In this document: positions 1 through 8,648 of the stretch, piece after piece | Numbering within the stretch: the first letter of the stretch is position 1 | Layout: each line of letters opens with the position of its first letter | NCBI RefSeq assembly: GCF_007859295.1 | Contig: NZ_VOHB01000003.1 | Coordinates: 1-64,000, forward strand | DNA: 64,000 bases | Direction of reading: 5' to 3' | Origin: Planococcus sp. CPCC 101016 | Lineage (GTDB): Bacteria > Bacillota > Bacilli > Bacillales_A > Planococcaceae | Notes under the pieces: model-generated | Told to the model about the DNA's origin: nothing | What the model saw: the letters and a program-made list of their open reading frames with translations, nothing else | Database searches by the model: none | Position numbers and translations under genes: made by a program

Positions 1-125
1 CCACGTGTTACTCACCCGTCCGCCGCTAAACTCTTGGAGCAAGCTCCAAGGGTTCCGCTCGACTTGCATGTATTAGGCACGCCGCCAGCGTTCGTCCTGA
101 GCCAGGATCAAACTCTCCATTATAG
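1..125 (-). rRNA. 16S ribosomal RNA, 5' end only (gene continues beyond the window edge)
   Basis: The reverse complement carries the universal 16S 5' motif AGAGTTTGATCCTGGCTCAG (its first base pairs with position 116), followed by the conserved stretch through GGCGGACGGGTGAGTAACACG at the window edge. The mature 5' end is placed about 8-9 nt upstream of AGAG by analogy with Bacillus, so position 125 is approximate. Only helices of the 5' domain up to about base 120 are present. The variable loop (GGAACCCTTGGAGC...) is of Bacillales type. Confidence 0.97.
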
Positions 126-309
126 AGTAGTTGATTGCTCAAATACTTGCTGGCGTATCGCCGTCCGAAGACGCGCGATTCGCTTGGATCTGTTTGCACT
201 GATCAGTAGGTTTGCGCGGGCCGTTTGCGCGGCCGTTGCTGTTTGTTGACGTTTTGCTGTTCAGTTTTCAAGGTTCAGTTTGTTTACCGCGCTCATTGGC
301 GACTTGATT
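126..309 (-). other. rRNA operon leader (untranslated, with conserved CTTGAAAACTGAACA block)
   Basis: Between the rrn promoter and mature 16S the minus strand contains CCTTGAAAACTGAACAGC near 255-275, a block typical of Bacillales rRNA leaders and spacers that helps 16S processing and antitermination. The rest is GC-rich and repetitive-looking (roughly 160-245). No protein is supported here; the open frame at 34-249 on the plus strand is a shadow of the rRNA and its leader. Confidence 0.7.
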
Positions 310-338
310 AATATAACACGGTCATATTATAGAGTCAA
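310..338 (-). promoter_or_regulatory. rRNA operon sigma-A promoter
   Basis: On the minus strand: -35 TTGACT (333-338), a 17-nt spacer, -10 TATATT (310-315). This is near consensus with optimal spacing, directly upstream of the 16S leader. A further TATAAT at 368-373 has only a poor -35 (TCTTTT), so a second upstream promoter is possible but weak. Confidence 0.8.
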
Positions 339-506
339 CACTTTGGTGTAGATTTTTTCACAACTTTATTATAACAGAAAATTCTTAATAAAAAGATTAC
401 AAAAGCGTTACAAATTTGAAAGGAAATCCCCTCTTTACATTGAAGGCATCACCTAATATTTAAAGCTCTCCCATCCTTGGTCAACACTTGAAATTTCTTT
501 GTAAAA

Positions 507-538
507 AAGCCCTGCGTATATTTTCATACGCCGGCTTC
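507..538 (-). terminator. Second (distal) intrinsic terminator downstream of pbuG
   Basis: Minus strand: stem AAGCC plus GCGTAT / ATACGC plus GGCTT with a short A-rich loop, then TTTTTT. It lies between the first pbuG terminator and the rrn promoter and would insulate the rRNA operon from read-through. Confidence 0.65.
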
Positions 539-631
539 AAACTTTGGAATTGTTTTTACAGTTTTCTATGCCCAACGAAAACATTTGGAGTTTCTTCTAT
601 ATATACTCTGCTGTCGAAATTTACGCTACAG

Positions 632-660
632 AAAAAAGTCCGCCCAGAAAATGGCGGACT
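632..660 (-). terminator. Intrinsic terminator of pbuG
   Basis: Minus strand stem AGTCCGCC / GGCGGACT (637-644 with 653-660) followed by six T, starting 8 nt after the pbuG stop codon. Confidence 0.85.
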
Positions 661-667
661 TTTGTAT

Positions 668-2005
668 TTACACTAAGAAAATAAAATACAAAATGAAAAT
701 TACGAATAGGCCGTACATGATTGGATGAACTTGCTTAGCTTTTCCTGAAGCGACCATTGTAATTGGATAAAAGATAAATCCAATTGCAATTCCTGTTGCA
801 ATACTATAGCCAAGCGGCATAGCAATCATCGTCAAGAATGCCGGAACTGCAATTTCAAATTTAGTCCAATCTATCTTCCCAAGCGCCGAAACCATCAGGA
901 CACCTACGATGATTAAAGCCGGAGCTGTCACAGCGCTTGTAATTACTTCAAGCAAGGGATAAAAGAAAATGGATAACAGGAACAACAGACCGGTGACGAC
1001 AGCGGCAAAGCCGGAACGAGCTCCTGCTGCAACTCCAGACGTCGATTCAATGTATGAAGTCGTCGTCGACGTACCGAAGATCGCTCCGCTTACTGTAGCG
1101 ATCGAATCGGCCAAAAGCGCTTTGCCGGCTCTTGGCAATTTGTTATCTTTCATCAAGCCTGCTTGGTTAGCTACAGCAACCAAAGTTCCTGCCGTGTCAA
1201 AGAAATCGACAAACAAAAAGGTTAAGACCACTATTAGGAACTGGATGTTCAGCAAGGAACCAAAGTCATTGAAGATAGGTTCAAGCGCTACACCAAAAGT
1301 AGGCGCCATACTCGGCACATTCAAGTCAACGACAGCACTTGGCAAGTCGACTACATTAAAGATCATCCCAACAACTGCTGCGATTAAAATTCCGAAAAAG
1401 ATCCCGCCGTGAATTCCACGGACTATGAAGATAACCGTAACGACTAAACCAAAAATCGCCAATAATGCTGAGCCGTTCGATAAATCACCCAAGCCAACCA
1501 TCGTATCTGGATTGCTGACAATAATCCCTGCATTCTGTAAACCGATAAAGGTAATATAAAGACCGATTCCCGCACCCACCGCATATTTTAATTCGGCAGG
1601 AATTGCGTTAATGATTAACTCACGTAATCCTGTTAATGTAATAAGAATAAAAATAAGACCGGAAAATAATACACCTGTCAATGCAGTTTCCCATGGAATT
1701 CCGTAAGTCAAAATAACTGTGTATGCAAAGAACGCGTTCAATCCCATTCCCGGAGCAAGAGCAATCGGGTACTTCGCCAGGATTCCCATGACTAGACAAC
1801 CAATCGCTGCCGCAAGAGCGGTTGCCATAAAGACAGCTCCGTAATCCATGCGCAATGCGTCATCAAGATCCGGAACGGATTCCAATGTCAATGTCAGCGG
1901 GTTGACGACAAGAATATACGCCATCGCCAAAAATGTGGTTAAGCCGCCGATAAATTCACGACGGTAGTTTGTCCCCAGTTCTTCAAACTGAAAATACTTC
2001 TTCAT
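668..2005 (-). CDS. pbuG: Guanine/hypoxanthine permease, NCS2 (AzgA/PbuG) family
   Basis: Polytopic membrane protein of 445 aa that imports hypoxanthine and guanine with protons for purine salvage. Visible family marks are the N-terminal EFIGGLTTFLAMAYILVVNP, the early APGMGLNAFFAYTV segment, a DFFDTAGTLVAVANQAG block that forms the substrate site, and about 12-14 hydrophobic segments. Length fits PbuG. The ATG is preceded by GGAGGAATT. The 5' region carries PurR boxes, a sigma-A promoter and a guanine-class riboswitch with terminator, which fixes the substrate class well and mirrors pbuG control in Bacillus subtilis. guaA lies directly upstream on the same strand. A close paralogue with adenine preference (PbuO) is less likely given the guanine-type aptamer. 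Confidence 0.92.
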   Translation of the reverse strand: MKKYFQFEELGTNYRREFIGGLTTFLAMAYILVVNPLTLTLESVPDLDDALRMDYGAVFMATALAAAIGCLVMGILAKYPIALAPGMGLNAFFAYTVILTYGIPWETALTGVLFSGLIFILITLTGLRELIINAIPAELKYAVGAGIGLYITFIGLQNAGIIVSNPDTMVGLGDLSNGSALLAIFGLVVTVIFIVRGIHGGIFFGILIAAVVGMIFNVVDLPSAVVDLNVPSMAPTFGVALEPIFNDFGSLLNIQFLIVVLTFLFVDFFDTAGTLVAVANQAGLMKDNKLPRAGKALLADSIATVSGAIFGTSTTTSYIESTSGVAAGARSGFAAVVTGLLFLLSIFFYPLLEVITSAVTAPALIIVGVLMVSALGKIDWTKFEIAVPAFLTMIAMPLGYSIATGIAIGFIFYPITMVASGKAKQVHPIMYGLFVIFILYFIFLV

Positions 2006-2045
2006 TCTAATTCCTCCGAATGCCAGCGTATAAATTCTACAAAAG

Positions 2046-2076
2046 AAAAACGCATACAGCGGATTGCCGTATGCGT
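2046..2076 (-). terminator. Riboswitch-controlled terminator in the pbuG leader
   Basis: Minus strand hairpin CGCATACGGCAA / TTGCCG-type arms (AACGCATACGGC with GCTGTATGCGTT) followed by TTTTTCTTTT, about 40-70 nt before the pbuG start. It is the expected OFF structure of the purine riboswitch. Confidence 0.8.
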
Positions 2077-2138
2077 TCGATTTATCCCAGCAATTGAAAA
2101 TTGAAGGGCATCCTACTCTAAAAGTGAGCGGACTAAAA

Positions 2139-2203
2139 TCGTAGTCGAGTCATTTACGGTGACTCGGTAGAAACTTTCGGGCCATATCCCCGACATTATA
2201 CGA
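2139..2203 (-). ncRNA. Purine riboswitch aptamer, guanine class, upstream of pbuG
   Basis: Minus strand reads P1 TCGTA, the J1/2 box TATAATG, GGATATGG in P2, GTTTCTACC in J2/3, CCGTAAATG in L3, then GACTACGA closing P1 (TCGTA/TACGA pair at 2199-2203 and 2139-2143). The nucleotide that sets specificity, in GACTACG, is C (C74 in xpt numbering), which by established structural work means guanine/hypoxanthine rather than adenine. A terminator follows, so ligand binding should switch pbuG off. Confidence 0.95.
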
Positions 2204-2226
2204 CAAGCTTATTTAATTTCTTTCGT

Positions 2227-2255
2227 AATATATCATGTATAAATATATTCCACAA
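2227..2255 (-). promoter_or_regulatory. pbuG promoter
   Basis: Minus strand -35 TTGTGG (2250-2255), 17-nt spacer, -10 TATATT (2227-2232). The predicted start near 2220 leaves about 15 nt before the riboswitch P1 stem. Confidence 0.55.
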
Positions 2256-2259
2256 TACT

Positions 2260-2303
2260 AAACACGAACATTTGTTTAAAAAAATCAAAAAAAGTTCGTA
2301 AAA
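2260..2303 (-). promoter_or_regulatory. Pair of PurR boxes upstream of the pbuG promoter
   Basis: Two inverted copies resembling the Bacillus PurBox AWWWCCGAACWWT: AAACACGAACATT at 2260-2272 and, inverted, AAAGTTCGTAAAA at 2291-2303, separated by 18 nt (16-17 is usual). Each has one mismatch in the CCGAAC core. This suggests PurR repression by purine limitation signals on top of the riboswitch. Confidence 0.6.
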
Positions 2304-2338
2304 AAGACAAAGGTGTCAGCTGCAACAGCTGACACCTT
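2303..2338 (-). terminator. Intrinsic terminator of guaA
   Basis: Perfect 13-bp stem AAGGTGTCAGCTG / CAGCTGACACCTT with a 3-nt loop, then TTGTCTTTTTT on the minus strand, immediately after the guaA stop. Confidence 0.9.
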
Positions 2339-2343
2339 CAAAT

Positions 2344-3897
2344 TTACTCCCACTCAATCGTTGCTGGTGGCTTGCTCGTAATATCGTACAGTACACGGTT
2401 AATGTGATCCACTTCGTTAACCAGTCGAACACTGATTTTTTCAAGGACTTCCCAAGGAATACGAGCCCAATCAGAAGTCATCCCGTCAATTGAAGTGACC
2501 GCACGGATACCGATCGCATAATCGTAGGTACGGGCATCCCCCATTACACCAACACTGCGAAGATCCGGCAGGACGGTAAAGTACTGCCAAATGTCACGAT
2601 CAAGGCCGGCTTTGCTGATTTCATCACGCAGAATCCAGTCAGACTCACGAACGATTTCCAATTTTTCTTCCGTGACCGCTCCCATGATACGAATGCCAAG
2701 GCCTGGACCAGGGAATGGCTGGCGCCAAACGATTTCATCCGGCATGCCAAGCTCTTTTCCAAGAACGCGCACTTCATCCTTGAACAGTGTGTTCAATGGC
2801 TCGATCAATTTAAACTGCATATCTTCCGGTAATCCGCCTACGTTGTGGTGGGATTTGATGGTTTGTGCAGTTGTCGTACCACTTTCAATAATGTCGGTAT
2901 AAAGTGTTCCTTGTGCAAGGAAATCCATGCCTTCCAATTTTGAAGCTTCATCATCGAATACGTAGATGAATTCATTGCCGATGATTTTACGTTTTTTCTC
3001 TGGGTCTGTCACGCCTGCTAATTTGTTCATAAAACGGTCGCGCGCATCAATTTTGATGACGTTCATATTGAATCCGTCAGCAAATGTCTTCATGACGCTT
3101 TCCGCTTCCCCTTTACGTAGAAGGCCATGGTCTACGAACATACACGTCAATTGATCACCAATCGCTTTGTGAATCAAGACAGCGACTACTGATGAATCCA
3201 CTCCACCGCTAAGTGCGCAAAGCACTTTTTTATCGCCGACTTCTTCACGGATTTTTTCAATTTCCAATTCGATGTAGTTTTCCATTGACCAGTCATCATT
3301 CATCCCGCAAACGTCATAGACGAACTTGCGCAACAGGTCATTCCCGTAAATGGAGTGGCGGACTTCCGGGTGAAACTGAACGCCATAAAATCCTCGGCTT
3401 TCGTCAGCCATCGAAGCGATCGGGCAGCCTGCACTTGTTCCGATAACATCAAACCCTGGAGGTGCTGCAGTAACCAAATCGCCATGGCTCATCCAGACGA
3501 TCTGTTCTTCGGGCAAGTCTTTAAAAATTTTACTTTCTTTGGTCAGTTTCAGCTCTGCTTTGCCGTACTCGCGGTTTTGGGATTTCTCCACATTTCCTTT
3601 CAAGTGCAACGCCATCAGCTGCATGCCATAGCAAATCCCTAAAATCGGCAAGCCCATTTCAAAAATCGCCTCATCGATGGAAAAAGCGTTTTTATCGTAA
3701 ACAGAATTCGGACCACCTGAAAAGATGATCCCCGTGGCATTCATATCTTTGATTTCTTCAGCAGTGACTGTGTGTGGATGGAGCTCACTGTAAACGCCGA
3801 TTTCACGAATGCGGCGAGTGATCAACTGATTGTATTGACTTCCGAAATCCAAAACGACGATTTTTTTCTGCTCTTTCAACATTGGACTAACTGGCAA
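2344..3897 (-). CDS. guaA: GMP synthase (glutamine-hydrolysing)
   Basis: Converts XMP, glutamine and ATP to GMP, the last step of guanine nucleotide synthesis. The N-terminal class I amidotransferase domain has [11 protein letters not shown] with the nucleophile Cys and HPEVRHS with the catalytic His. The ATP-pyrophosphatase domain has the P-loop LSGGVDSSV. The C-terminal dimerisation domain ends in the conserved PPATIEWE, so it is full length. Start choice: the longest frame opens with GTG at 3906, but that codon overlaps the only good SD (GAGG of AGAGGTGAAGG). TTG at 3897 has 8-nt spacing from GAGG, while the first ATG (3882) lies some 20 nt away, so TTG is favoured. A purine riboswitch and terminator precede it. 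Confidence 0.93.
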   Translation of the reverse strand: MPVSPMLKEQKKIVVLDFGSQYNQLITRRIREIGVYSELHPHTVTAEEIKDMNATGIIFSGGPNSVYDKNAFSIDEAIFEMGLPILGICYGMQLMALHLKGNVEKSQNREYGKAELKLTKESKIFKDLPEEQIVWMSHGDLVTAAPPGFDVIGTSAGCPIASMADESRGFYGVQFHPEVRHSIYGNDLLRKFVYDVCGMNDDWSMENYIELEIEKIREEVGDKKVLCALSGGVDSSVVAVLIHKAIGDQLTCMFVDHGLLRKGEAESVMKTFADGFNMNVIKIDARDRFMNKLAGVTDPEKKRKIIGNEFIYVFDDEASKLEGMDFLAQGTLYTDIIESGTTTAQTIKSHHNVGGLPEDMQFKLIEPLNTLFKDEVRVLGKELGMPDEIVWRQPFPGPGLGIRIMGAVTEEKLEIVRESDWILRDEISKAGLDRDIWQYFTVLPDLRSVGVMGDARTYDYAIGIRAVTSIDGMTSDWARIPWEVLEKISVRLVNEVDHINRVLYDITSKPPATIEWE

Positions 3898-3939
3898 AAC
3901 CTTCACCTCTTCTATTCAATTCAGGTCTCAAAATAGCAA

Positions 3940-3969
3940 AAGAACGCGAAAATTGGACCTCGCGTTCTT
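3940..3969 (-). terminator. Riboswitch-controlled terminator in the guaA leader
   Basis: Minus strand stem AAGAACGCG / CGCGTTCTT with a 12-nt loop, then TTTGCTATTTT. It lies between the divergent purine aptamer and the guaA start. Confidence 0.75.
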
Positions 3970-4021
3970 CTGCTCTACATCAAAAAGGCGAATGCACATG
4001 TCTGAGAGCATGCGTCATCCA

Positions 4022-4092
4022 CCTTCATAGTCAAGTCATTTCCGGGGACTTGGTAGAGACATCCGATCCATATTACCGGACATATATGAGGG
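4022..4092 (-). ncRNA. Purine riboswitch aptamer (divergent, C74 type) upstream of guaA
   Basis: Minus strand shows P1 CCCTCATA pairing with TATGAAGG (one A-C mismatch), P2 TCCGGT/ATCGGA around AATATGG, GTCTCTACC in J2/3, P3 with CCGGAAATG in its loop, and GACTATG with C at the specificity position. Compared with the pbuG copy, J1/2 reads TATGT instead of TAATG, J2/3 has U48 replaced by C, and L3 has CCGGAAA for CCGTAAA. The fold is preserved, so a purine ligand (guanine family) is expected. Confidence 0.85.
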
Positions 4093-4141
4093 CACCTGTA
4101 ATCTATAATTTTCTCAATTGTACAAGCTAAAAGCTGTAAAA

Positions 4142-6325
4142 TCAACCGCTTGTCCGATTGATTAAATTTTCCCAACTTTCCCTCAACTCAGGCCAGTCAA
4201 CGGATTCACCATCGCCGCCATATACTGTTCGTTCGTAGGCCTCTGTCAACTCCGACATTTCTCGTGTGCCGAAAAACGAATCGATGTATGCGGCATAGGA
4301 TTTCAACGTCTGCCCAGGCTTTCTGGAAATGCCGTACAATTCCAGTTGTTTTAACAAACGGAGGTATGCTTTTTCAAAGCGCTCCGTTCCGCCTCCACGC
4401 ATTCGGTAATAGGAAACCAACAATTTTGGCATCCACCTATGGCGAATTTTAAAGAGAACGGCCGCCAGAATCGCCCCGCCCACCATGGCCCAGATCAGTT
4501 TCCAGCGATTAGCTGCAATGAAATCAGAAAAGCGATCCCAGAAAGAAGGACCAGAAGCCACAGCTGCTTCTTCTTCGCCTGTATCTTCCGGTTCTTCTGC
4601 TATCGGTTGTTCCAGTTGATCTGGTTGTTCCGGATCAGCTGCATCCAGCTCCAAGTCGAAATCGATGGACGAAGCTCCAGTAAAGCCGATCGTCGGTTCG
4701 AACAGCATCCAACCGACTCCAGGCATATAAGCTTCAACCCAAGAATGGGCGTTATTATTAGTCACCTGATAAATATCGGTGTCTCCTTCCGAATTGATCA
4801 GCTCTCCTTCGTTAAATCCCTTTACCCAGCGAGCGGGAATATCAAGAGAACGAAGCATGACCACCATAGCCGTTGAAAAATTATCGCAATATCCTCTTTT
4901 GGTTTCGAACAAAAACTGATCGACATAATCTTGGTCAGCTTCAGGAACAGGAATATCAGATTGGCTGTATTCAAATCCGGATGTACTGAAATACCGTTCA
5001 ATGGCACGCGTTTTGTCATAGACTGTATCGCTGTTGTTAGTAATTTCAACAGCTAAATCCCTGACACGCTGCGGCAGCTCTTCCGGCAATTGCAAAAAGC
5101 GGTCATACTCTGAGGAAAGCTCAGCAAGATCCTCCTCGCTCGTTTCCCGTAAAGCCGTCAAACTATAACTCGGCTCATTGAAGAAGATTTCATAAGTTTC
5201 AGGTTCGAATTCCTGTCCATTTTGATACGTTTCAAAACGCTGATCTGCTGTATTGTATTGGTAGTTAGGCGACTCGTCCATGGAAAACGATTTTGTTCCA
5301 TACGGATAAAGCACAAACGGGAAATCCTGCTCCATTGACAACAACGCTGTTTCCAACTCTTCTTCAGCAGAAATAAAATCTGTATCAACCGTTTCGTTGT
5401 TGCCATACACAATCGAATCGCCCAAGTTCTCCGTCAATTCCCACCCCTTGGTGGTATAAATATCTTTTGATTCGACTTTCCAATATTGACCCTCTGGCAC
5501 TTCTGCGCGGAAAACAGGTGTATCGTCACCAATAAAGGAACCGCCCAACCTCGAATCATCTACTCCATAGCCGATTCTTCCAACATTTCCTCCACTGCCG
5601 ACACCACCCTGTCCAGAGAAAGAAGTGATAAATGGAACAGGATCCGGCCAAATCGGTTCTGCTTTCGGTAAATATAGCGCTATCGCGGTTGAAACAGCGA
5701 CCAGCAAAACAAGCGGCACCGCAAACATGGCCATTTTATCCGTCCGCTCCAATATGCGATGCCCTTCCATCCACCGGGCTAAATGCAGCAAACCAGCGAG
5801 CAGCAGGCCAATGACCATAATCCGGATAATGGCTGTTTCTCCCGAATACGGACTGAATGTATCAAGAACTGCAATAAAAACGACAGTCAATAAATAAAAT
5901 AAAAAGATGCTCAACCGGAAACTTACCCAGTAATGGATCAAATAAATAGCCATCCACAACAAGATGAAAAACAGCACGGTCCGAAAAACGTCAGTGGTTT
6001 GTGCCCAGTTTTGAGTGGTTAAGGCTGAGAAATTCATGCCAAAATCGTTCCGCAGAAATGAAATCGCTTCCCCTGTGAAAAGCAGGTTGCCTGTATAGAC
6101 ATAAACAATGAACCATAAAATATAAAGAATTTTTATAGGCCCGGAAAACCACCAGGGCACCCTTAAGAAAGCCATCAATAAACCGACCGCAATAAAAATC
6201 AAAAAGAGTGCTTTATGCCCTGTTTCGGTCAGCACAATAACCGGGGTCAGCCATTCAGCCAGCATAAAGAAAACCAGCACATACAAAACAGCCATAAATA
6301 GTTTGTTTTTTCTTATGGAAGTCAT
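4142..6325 (-). CDS. Membrane-anchored transglutaminase-like protein (TgpA/YebA type)
   Basis: A 727-aa protein with 5-6 membrane helices in residues 10-220 (DUF3488-type region), an extracytoplasmic part, a transglutaminase-like core and another membrane helix near 612-635 followed by a cytoplasmic DUF4129-like tail. The core has Cys480 in RGYCDNFSTA and His527 in NNNAHSWVEAY. The third triad position is Glu543 in LFEPTIGF rather than Asp, as often seen in Firmicute members. Its start overlaps the upstream DUF58 gene by 4 nt (ATGA). The MoxR/DUF58/TgpA trio is widespread; the exact substrate is not known, and a protease or transamidase role at the cell surface is inferred. Same order (yeaC-yeaD-yebA-guaA) as in B. 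subtilis. Confidence 0.85.
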   Translation of the reverse strand: MTSIRKNKLFMAVLYVLVFFMLAEWLTPVIVLTETGHKALFLIFIAVGLLMAFLRVPWWFSGPIKILYILWFIVYVYTGNLLFTGEAISFLRNDFGMNFSALTTQNWAQTTDVFRTVLFFILLWMAIYLIHYWVSFRLSIFLFYLLTVVFIAVLDTFSPYSGETAIIRIMVIGLLLAGLLHLARWMEGHRILERTDKMAMFAVPLVLLVAVSTAIALYLPKAEPIWPDPVPFITSFSGQGGVGSGGNVGRIGYGVDDSRLGGSFIGDDTPVFRAEVPEGQYWKVESKDIYTTKGWELTENLGDSIVYGNNETVDTDFISAEEELETALLSMEQDFPFVLYPYGTKSFSMDESPNYQYNTADQRFETYQNGQEFEPETYEIFFNEPSYSLTALRETSEEDLAELSSEYDRFLQLPEELPQRVRDLAVEITNNSDTVYDKTRAIERYFSTSGFEYSQSDIPVPEADQDYVDQFLFETKRGYCDNFSTAMVVMLRSLDIPARWVKGFNEGELINSEGDTDIYQVTNNNAHSWVEAYMPGVGWMLFEPTIGFTGASSIDFDLELDAADPEQPDQLEQPIAEEPEDTGEEEAAVASGPSFWDRFSDFIAANRWKLIWAMVGGAILAAVLFKIRHRWMPKLLVSYYRMRGGGTERFEKAYLRLLKQLELYGISRKPGQTLKSYAAYIDSFFGTREMSELTEAYERTVYGGDGESVDWPELRESWENLINRTSG

Positions 6326-7536
6326 TGCCGGTTCACCTCCGTAAATACTGTTGAAAAATTCTCTGGGCTTACACGCTTTACTATAAAGCCTTTCGATCGC
6401 GCATATTGATGAACTGCTTCATCTTCCTTAAGCAGAGGTTCGCCCTTATTGCTAACAACTAAACACATGCAATTGGTAAGATTTTTTGCATTCCGCCGAA
6501 TGGCATGGACCATGTCCATAGACAATTGACTCGTTACATACAGCAAACTCGAAGTGTTCATCTGCTGAAGCTCACGGCCAATGGCTTGATCGACCGGTTT
6601 GTCCAAATCGCTCTGCACTTTCGCTAAATGATACATCACCCGCTGCAAATGCTCTTCGGTTTGGACCAACGGGAAATAATTGCGATTTTGTCCGACTGAC
6701 AAATAAGCAAGGCTGGAATTGGCGCGTACAATGGATTGCAGAATAGAAGCCACCAACTCTACCTGAAGTTCAAACTTCTCAGAACTTCTTCGGTCATCTA
6801 GTAAGAAAAGCTCTTGAGACTGACGATCTTCAAATTCTTTCGTCCGCAAAGTCTGAGTGCGCGCATAAGATTTCCAATGAATCCAGGATACACGATCTCC
6901 CGGCTGATAATCGCGGATGCCGCTGGCCATCGTCGTGTCTTTCACCAAAGTAAAAGGAGCCGCCATCGATCCTTGGTCATAACGTGATTCCATCGGCCGA
7001 TAAGCAATTTCCACAGTATTCGGATAAACCAGGATAGTCTGTTGAACTGGCAGCAATCGGCTTTTTTTTACCCACCCGAAAAAATCTGCAATTTCCATAT
7101 GAATCCCTTCCATTACATGCTCACCCCTAGGCATTTGATCAACAGCATAGGTCCAGGAATAAACTTTTCGGAATCCCGGAACAATCATTTTCTGTTGCTG
7201 TCCCGACATTCTTTTAATCAGTGAAGGAGAATTGGTTTGCTCACTCAATACCGTATAGAGCAATGGAAAGGGAATTTTGCGGTAAATCGTAGCTGTAGCT
7301 GAAAAGCTTCCGCCTTTTCTAACCTGTCCTGTATGAACTTCTCTTGTAGCTTCGACATCCTGTAAGGGATAAAAAGTCAACAGCACGGAATAAAGGATAA
7401 ACGGAAGAGACATGTAGAAAATAAACCAGCTGACAAATCCACCCTGGAACATGGCAAAGGAAAAGGTCAAGAAAAGGATGAAAAGCACGAGGATAAGCCG
7501 TCCCCACAAGCCTGTAATTTTTTTCAGTTGGCTCAT
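6322..7536 (-). CDS. DUF58 domain protein (YeaD-like)
   Basis: A 404-aa protein with two N-terminal membrane helices (about 10-55), then a beta-rich segment and a DUF58/von Willebrand A-like domain. The DUF58 signature GIRDYQPGDRVSWIHWKSYAR is clear, followed by KEFEDRQSQELFLLDDRR where a MIDAS-like strand sits. These proteins are partners of MoxR AAA+ ATPases. The gene overlaps both neighbours by 4 nt, so the three products are made in a coupled way. Biochemical role unknown; assembly or maturation of a surface complex is an inference from other MoxR systems. Confidence 0.85.
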   Translation of the reverse strand: MSQLKKITGLWGRLILVLFILFLTFSFAMFQGGFVSWFIFYMSLPFILYSVLLTFYPLQDVEATREVHTGQVRKGGSFSATATIYRKIPFPLLYTVLSEQTNSPSLIKRMSGQQQKMIVPGFRKVYSWTYAVDQMPRGEHVMEGIHMEIADFFGWVKKSRLLPVQQTILVYPNTVEIAYRPMESRYDQGSMAAPFTLVKDTTMASGIRDYQPGDRVSWIHWKSYARTQTLRTKEFEDRQSQELFLLDDRRSSEKFELQVELVASILQSIVRANSSLAYLSVGQNRNYFPLVQTEEHLQRVMYHLAKVQSDLDKPVDQAIGRELQQMNTSSLLYVTSQLSMDMVHAIRRNAKNLTNCMCLVVSNKGEPLLKEDEAVHQYARSKGFIVKRVSPENFSTVFTEVNRQ

Positions 7537-8483
7537 TGGCCAACAAGCCTTTGAACAGGCACACGGGTTTTCGCTAATATTCGTTCCGTAATTTCTTCCG
7601 CGGTGATTCCATCATAACGAGCTTCTGAACGGAGCATGATGCGATGGCCAAACACGAACTTCGCCAAATATTGTACATCATCCGGCGTTACGTAATCCCG
7701 TCCTTTCAATAAAGCATAAGCTTGCGAAGCTTTCATCAATGCGATGGATCCGCGCGGACTGACTCCCAGATAGACATAAGAATCTTGACGGGTCTGTCTT
7801 GATAAATCGACAATATAGCTGCGGATTGTTTCATCTACTTTAATCGTTTTTACTTGCTCCTGAAGTTCCAGTAGGTCATTGAGGGATATCACCGAAGTCA
7901 ATTCTTCGATTGGAGCTGCGGACCGCGCCCGGTTCAGCACTTCCATTTCTTCTTTAGGCGTTGGGTAACCCATTTTGATTTTTAATAAAAAGCGGTCCAA
8001 CTGTGCTTCAGGAAGAGGATATGTTCCTTCATACTCGATTGGATTTTGCGTAGCCATGACAAAGAACGGTTTGGGAATCTGCATCGTGACACCATCAATT
8101 GTTACAGAGGCTTCTTCCATTGCTTCCAAAAGAGAAGACTGGGTTTTCGGGGAAGTTCGATTGATTTCATCAGCTAAAATGATATTCCCCATAATCGGAC
8201 CGGGTCGAAAATGAAATTCCATGTCTTTCGGGTTATAGATAGAGACACCGACGACATCCGACGGCAGCAGATCAGGCGTAAATTGGATGCGCTTAAAATC
8301 GGCACCTACTGATTTTGCTAAAGCACGAACCAACATGGTTTTCCCCACACCTGGAACATCCTCAAGCAAGACATGGCCATGAGACAACATCGCCACTATG
8401 CTCAACTCAGCAATATTGCGCTTGCCGATAATAACTTTTTCAATATTGTCGATCACTTGTTCCAATCGTTCTTTTGCATTCAT
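7533..8483 (-). CDS. MoxR-family AAA+ ATPase
   Basis: A 316-aa chaperone-like ATPase. Walker A is GVGKT at residues 45-49 and Walker B is ILADE at 102-106. The MoxR-typical NRTSPKTQSSLLEAMEE follows, sensor 1 is ATQNPIEYEGTYPLPEAQLDRFL, and the C-terminal lid contains SPRGSIALMKASQAYAL. It is first gene of a three-gene operon with the DUF58 and transglutaminase genes; RBS GGAGGAACTATAG. MoxR proteins act on partner VWA/DUF58 proteins, so the downstream gene is the likely client. Confidence 0.92.
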   Translation of the reverse strand: MNAKERLEQVIDNIEKVIIGKRNIAELSIVAMLSHGHVLLEDVPGVGKTMLVRALAKSVGADFKRIQFTPDLLPSDVVGVSIYNPKDMEFHFRPGPIMGNIILADEINRTSPKTQSSLLEAMEEASVTIDGVTMQIPKPFFVMATQNPIEYEGTYPLPEAQLDRFLLKIKMGYPTPKEEMEVLNRARSAAPIEELTSVISLNDLLELQEQVKTIKVDETIRSYIVDLSRQTRQDSYVYLGVSPRGSIALMKASQAYALLKGRDYVTPDDVQYLAKFVFGHRIMLRSEARYDGITAEEITERILAKTRVPVQRLVGQ

Positions 8484-8605
8484 CTATAGTTCCTCCAATA
8501 CGAATCAGAAAATGTTTTGAATTATCACAATCTTATCGTAATCATAACGAATAATAGGCAATAACTCAACTGCACGGCTCTTTTCATCCGACCTTTTTCC
8601 CAAAA

Positions 8606-8643
8606 TAAAAAAAGCAGAGTCCTTAAAGGAACTCTACTTTTTT
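8606..8643 (-). terminator. Intrinsic terminator of nadE
   Basis: Minus strand AAAGTAGAGTTCC / GGACTCTGCTTT arms (one mismatch) and TTTTTTTATTTT tail directly after the nadE stop. Confidence 0.8.
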
Positions 8644-8648
8644 GCTTA

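Noticed and set aside
34-249. 71-codon ORF at the window start
   Set aside because: Lies on the complement of 16S rRNA and its leader.
488-676. 62-codon plus-strand ORF between the rRNA leader and pbuG
   Set aside because: It runs through two terminator hairpins, has no SD and no protein-like composition.
969-1412. 147-codon plus-strand ORF inside pbuG
   Set aside because: Antisense shadow of a well-supported membrane protein gene; Pro/Lys/Thr-rich composition is typical of antisense frames.
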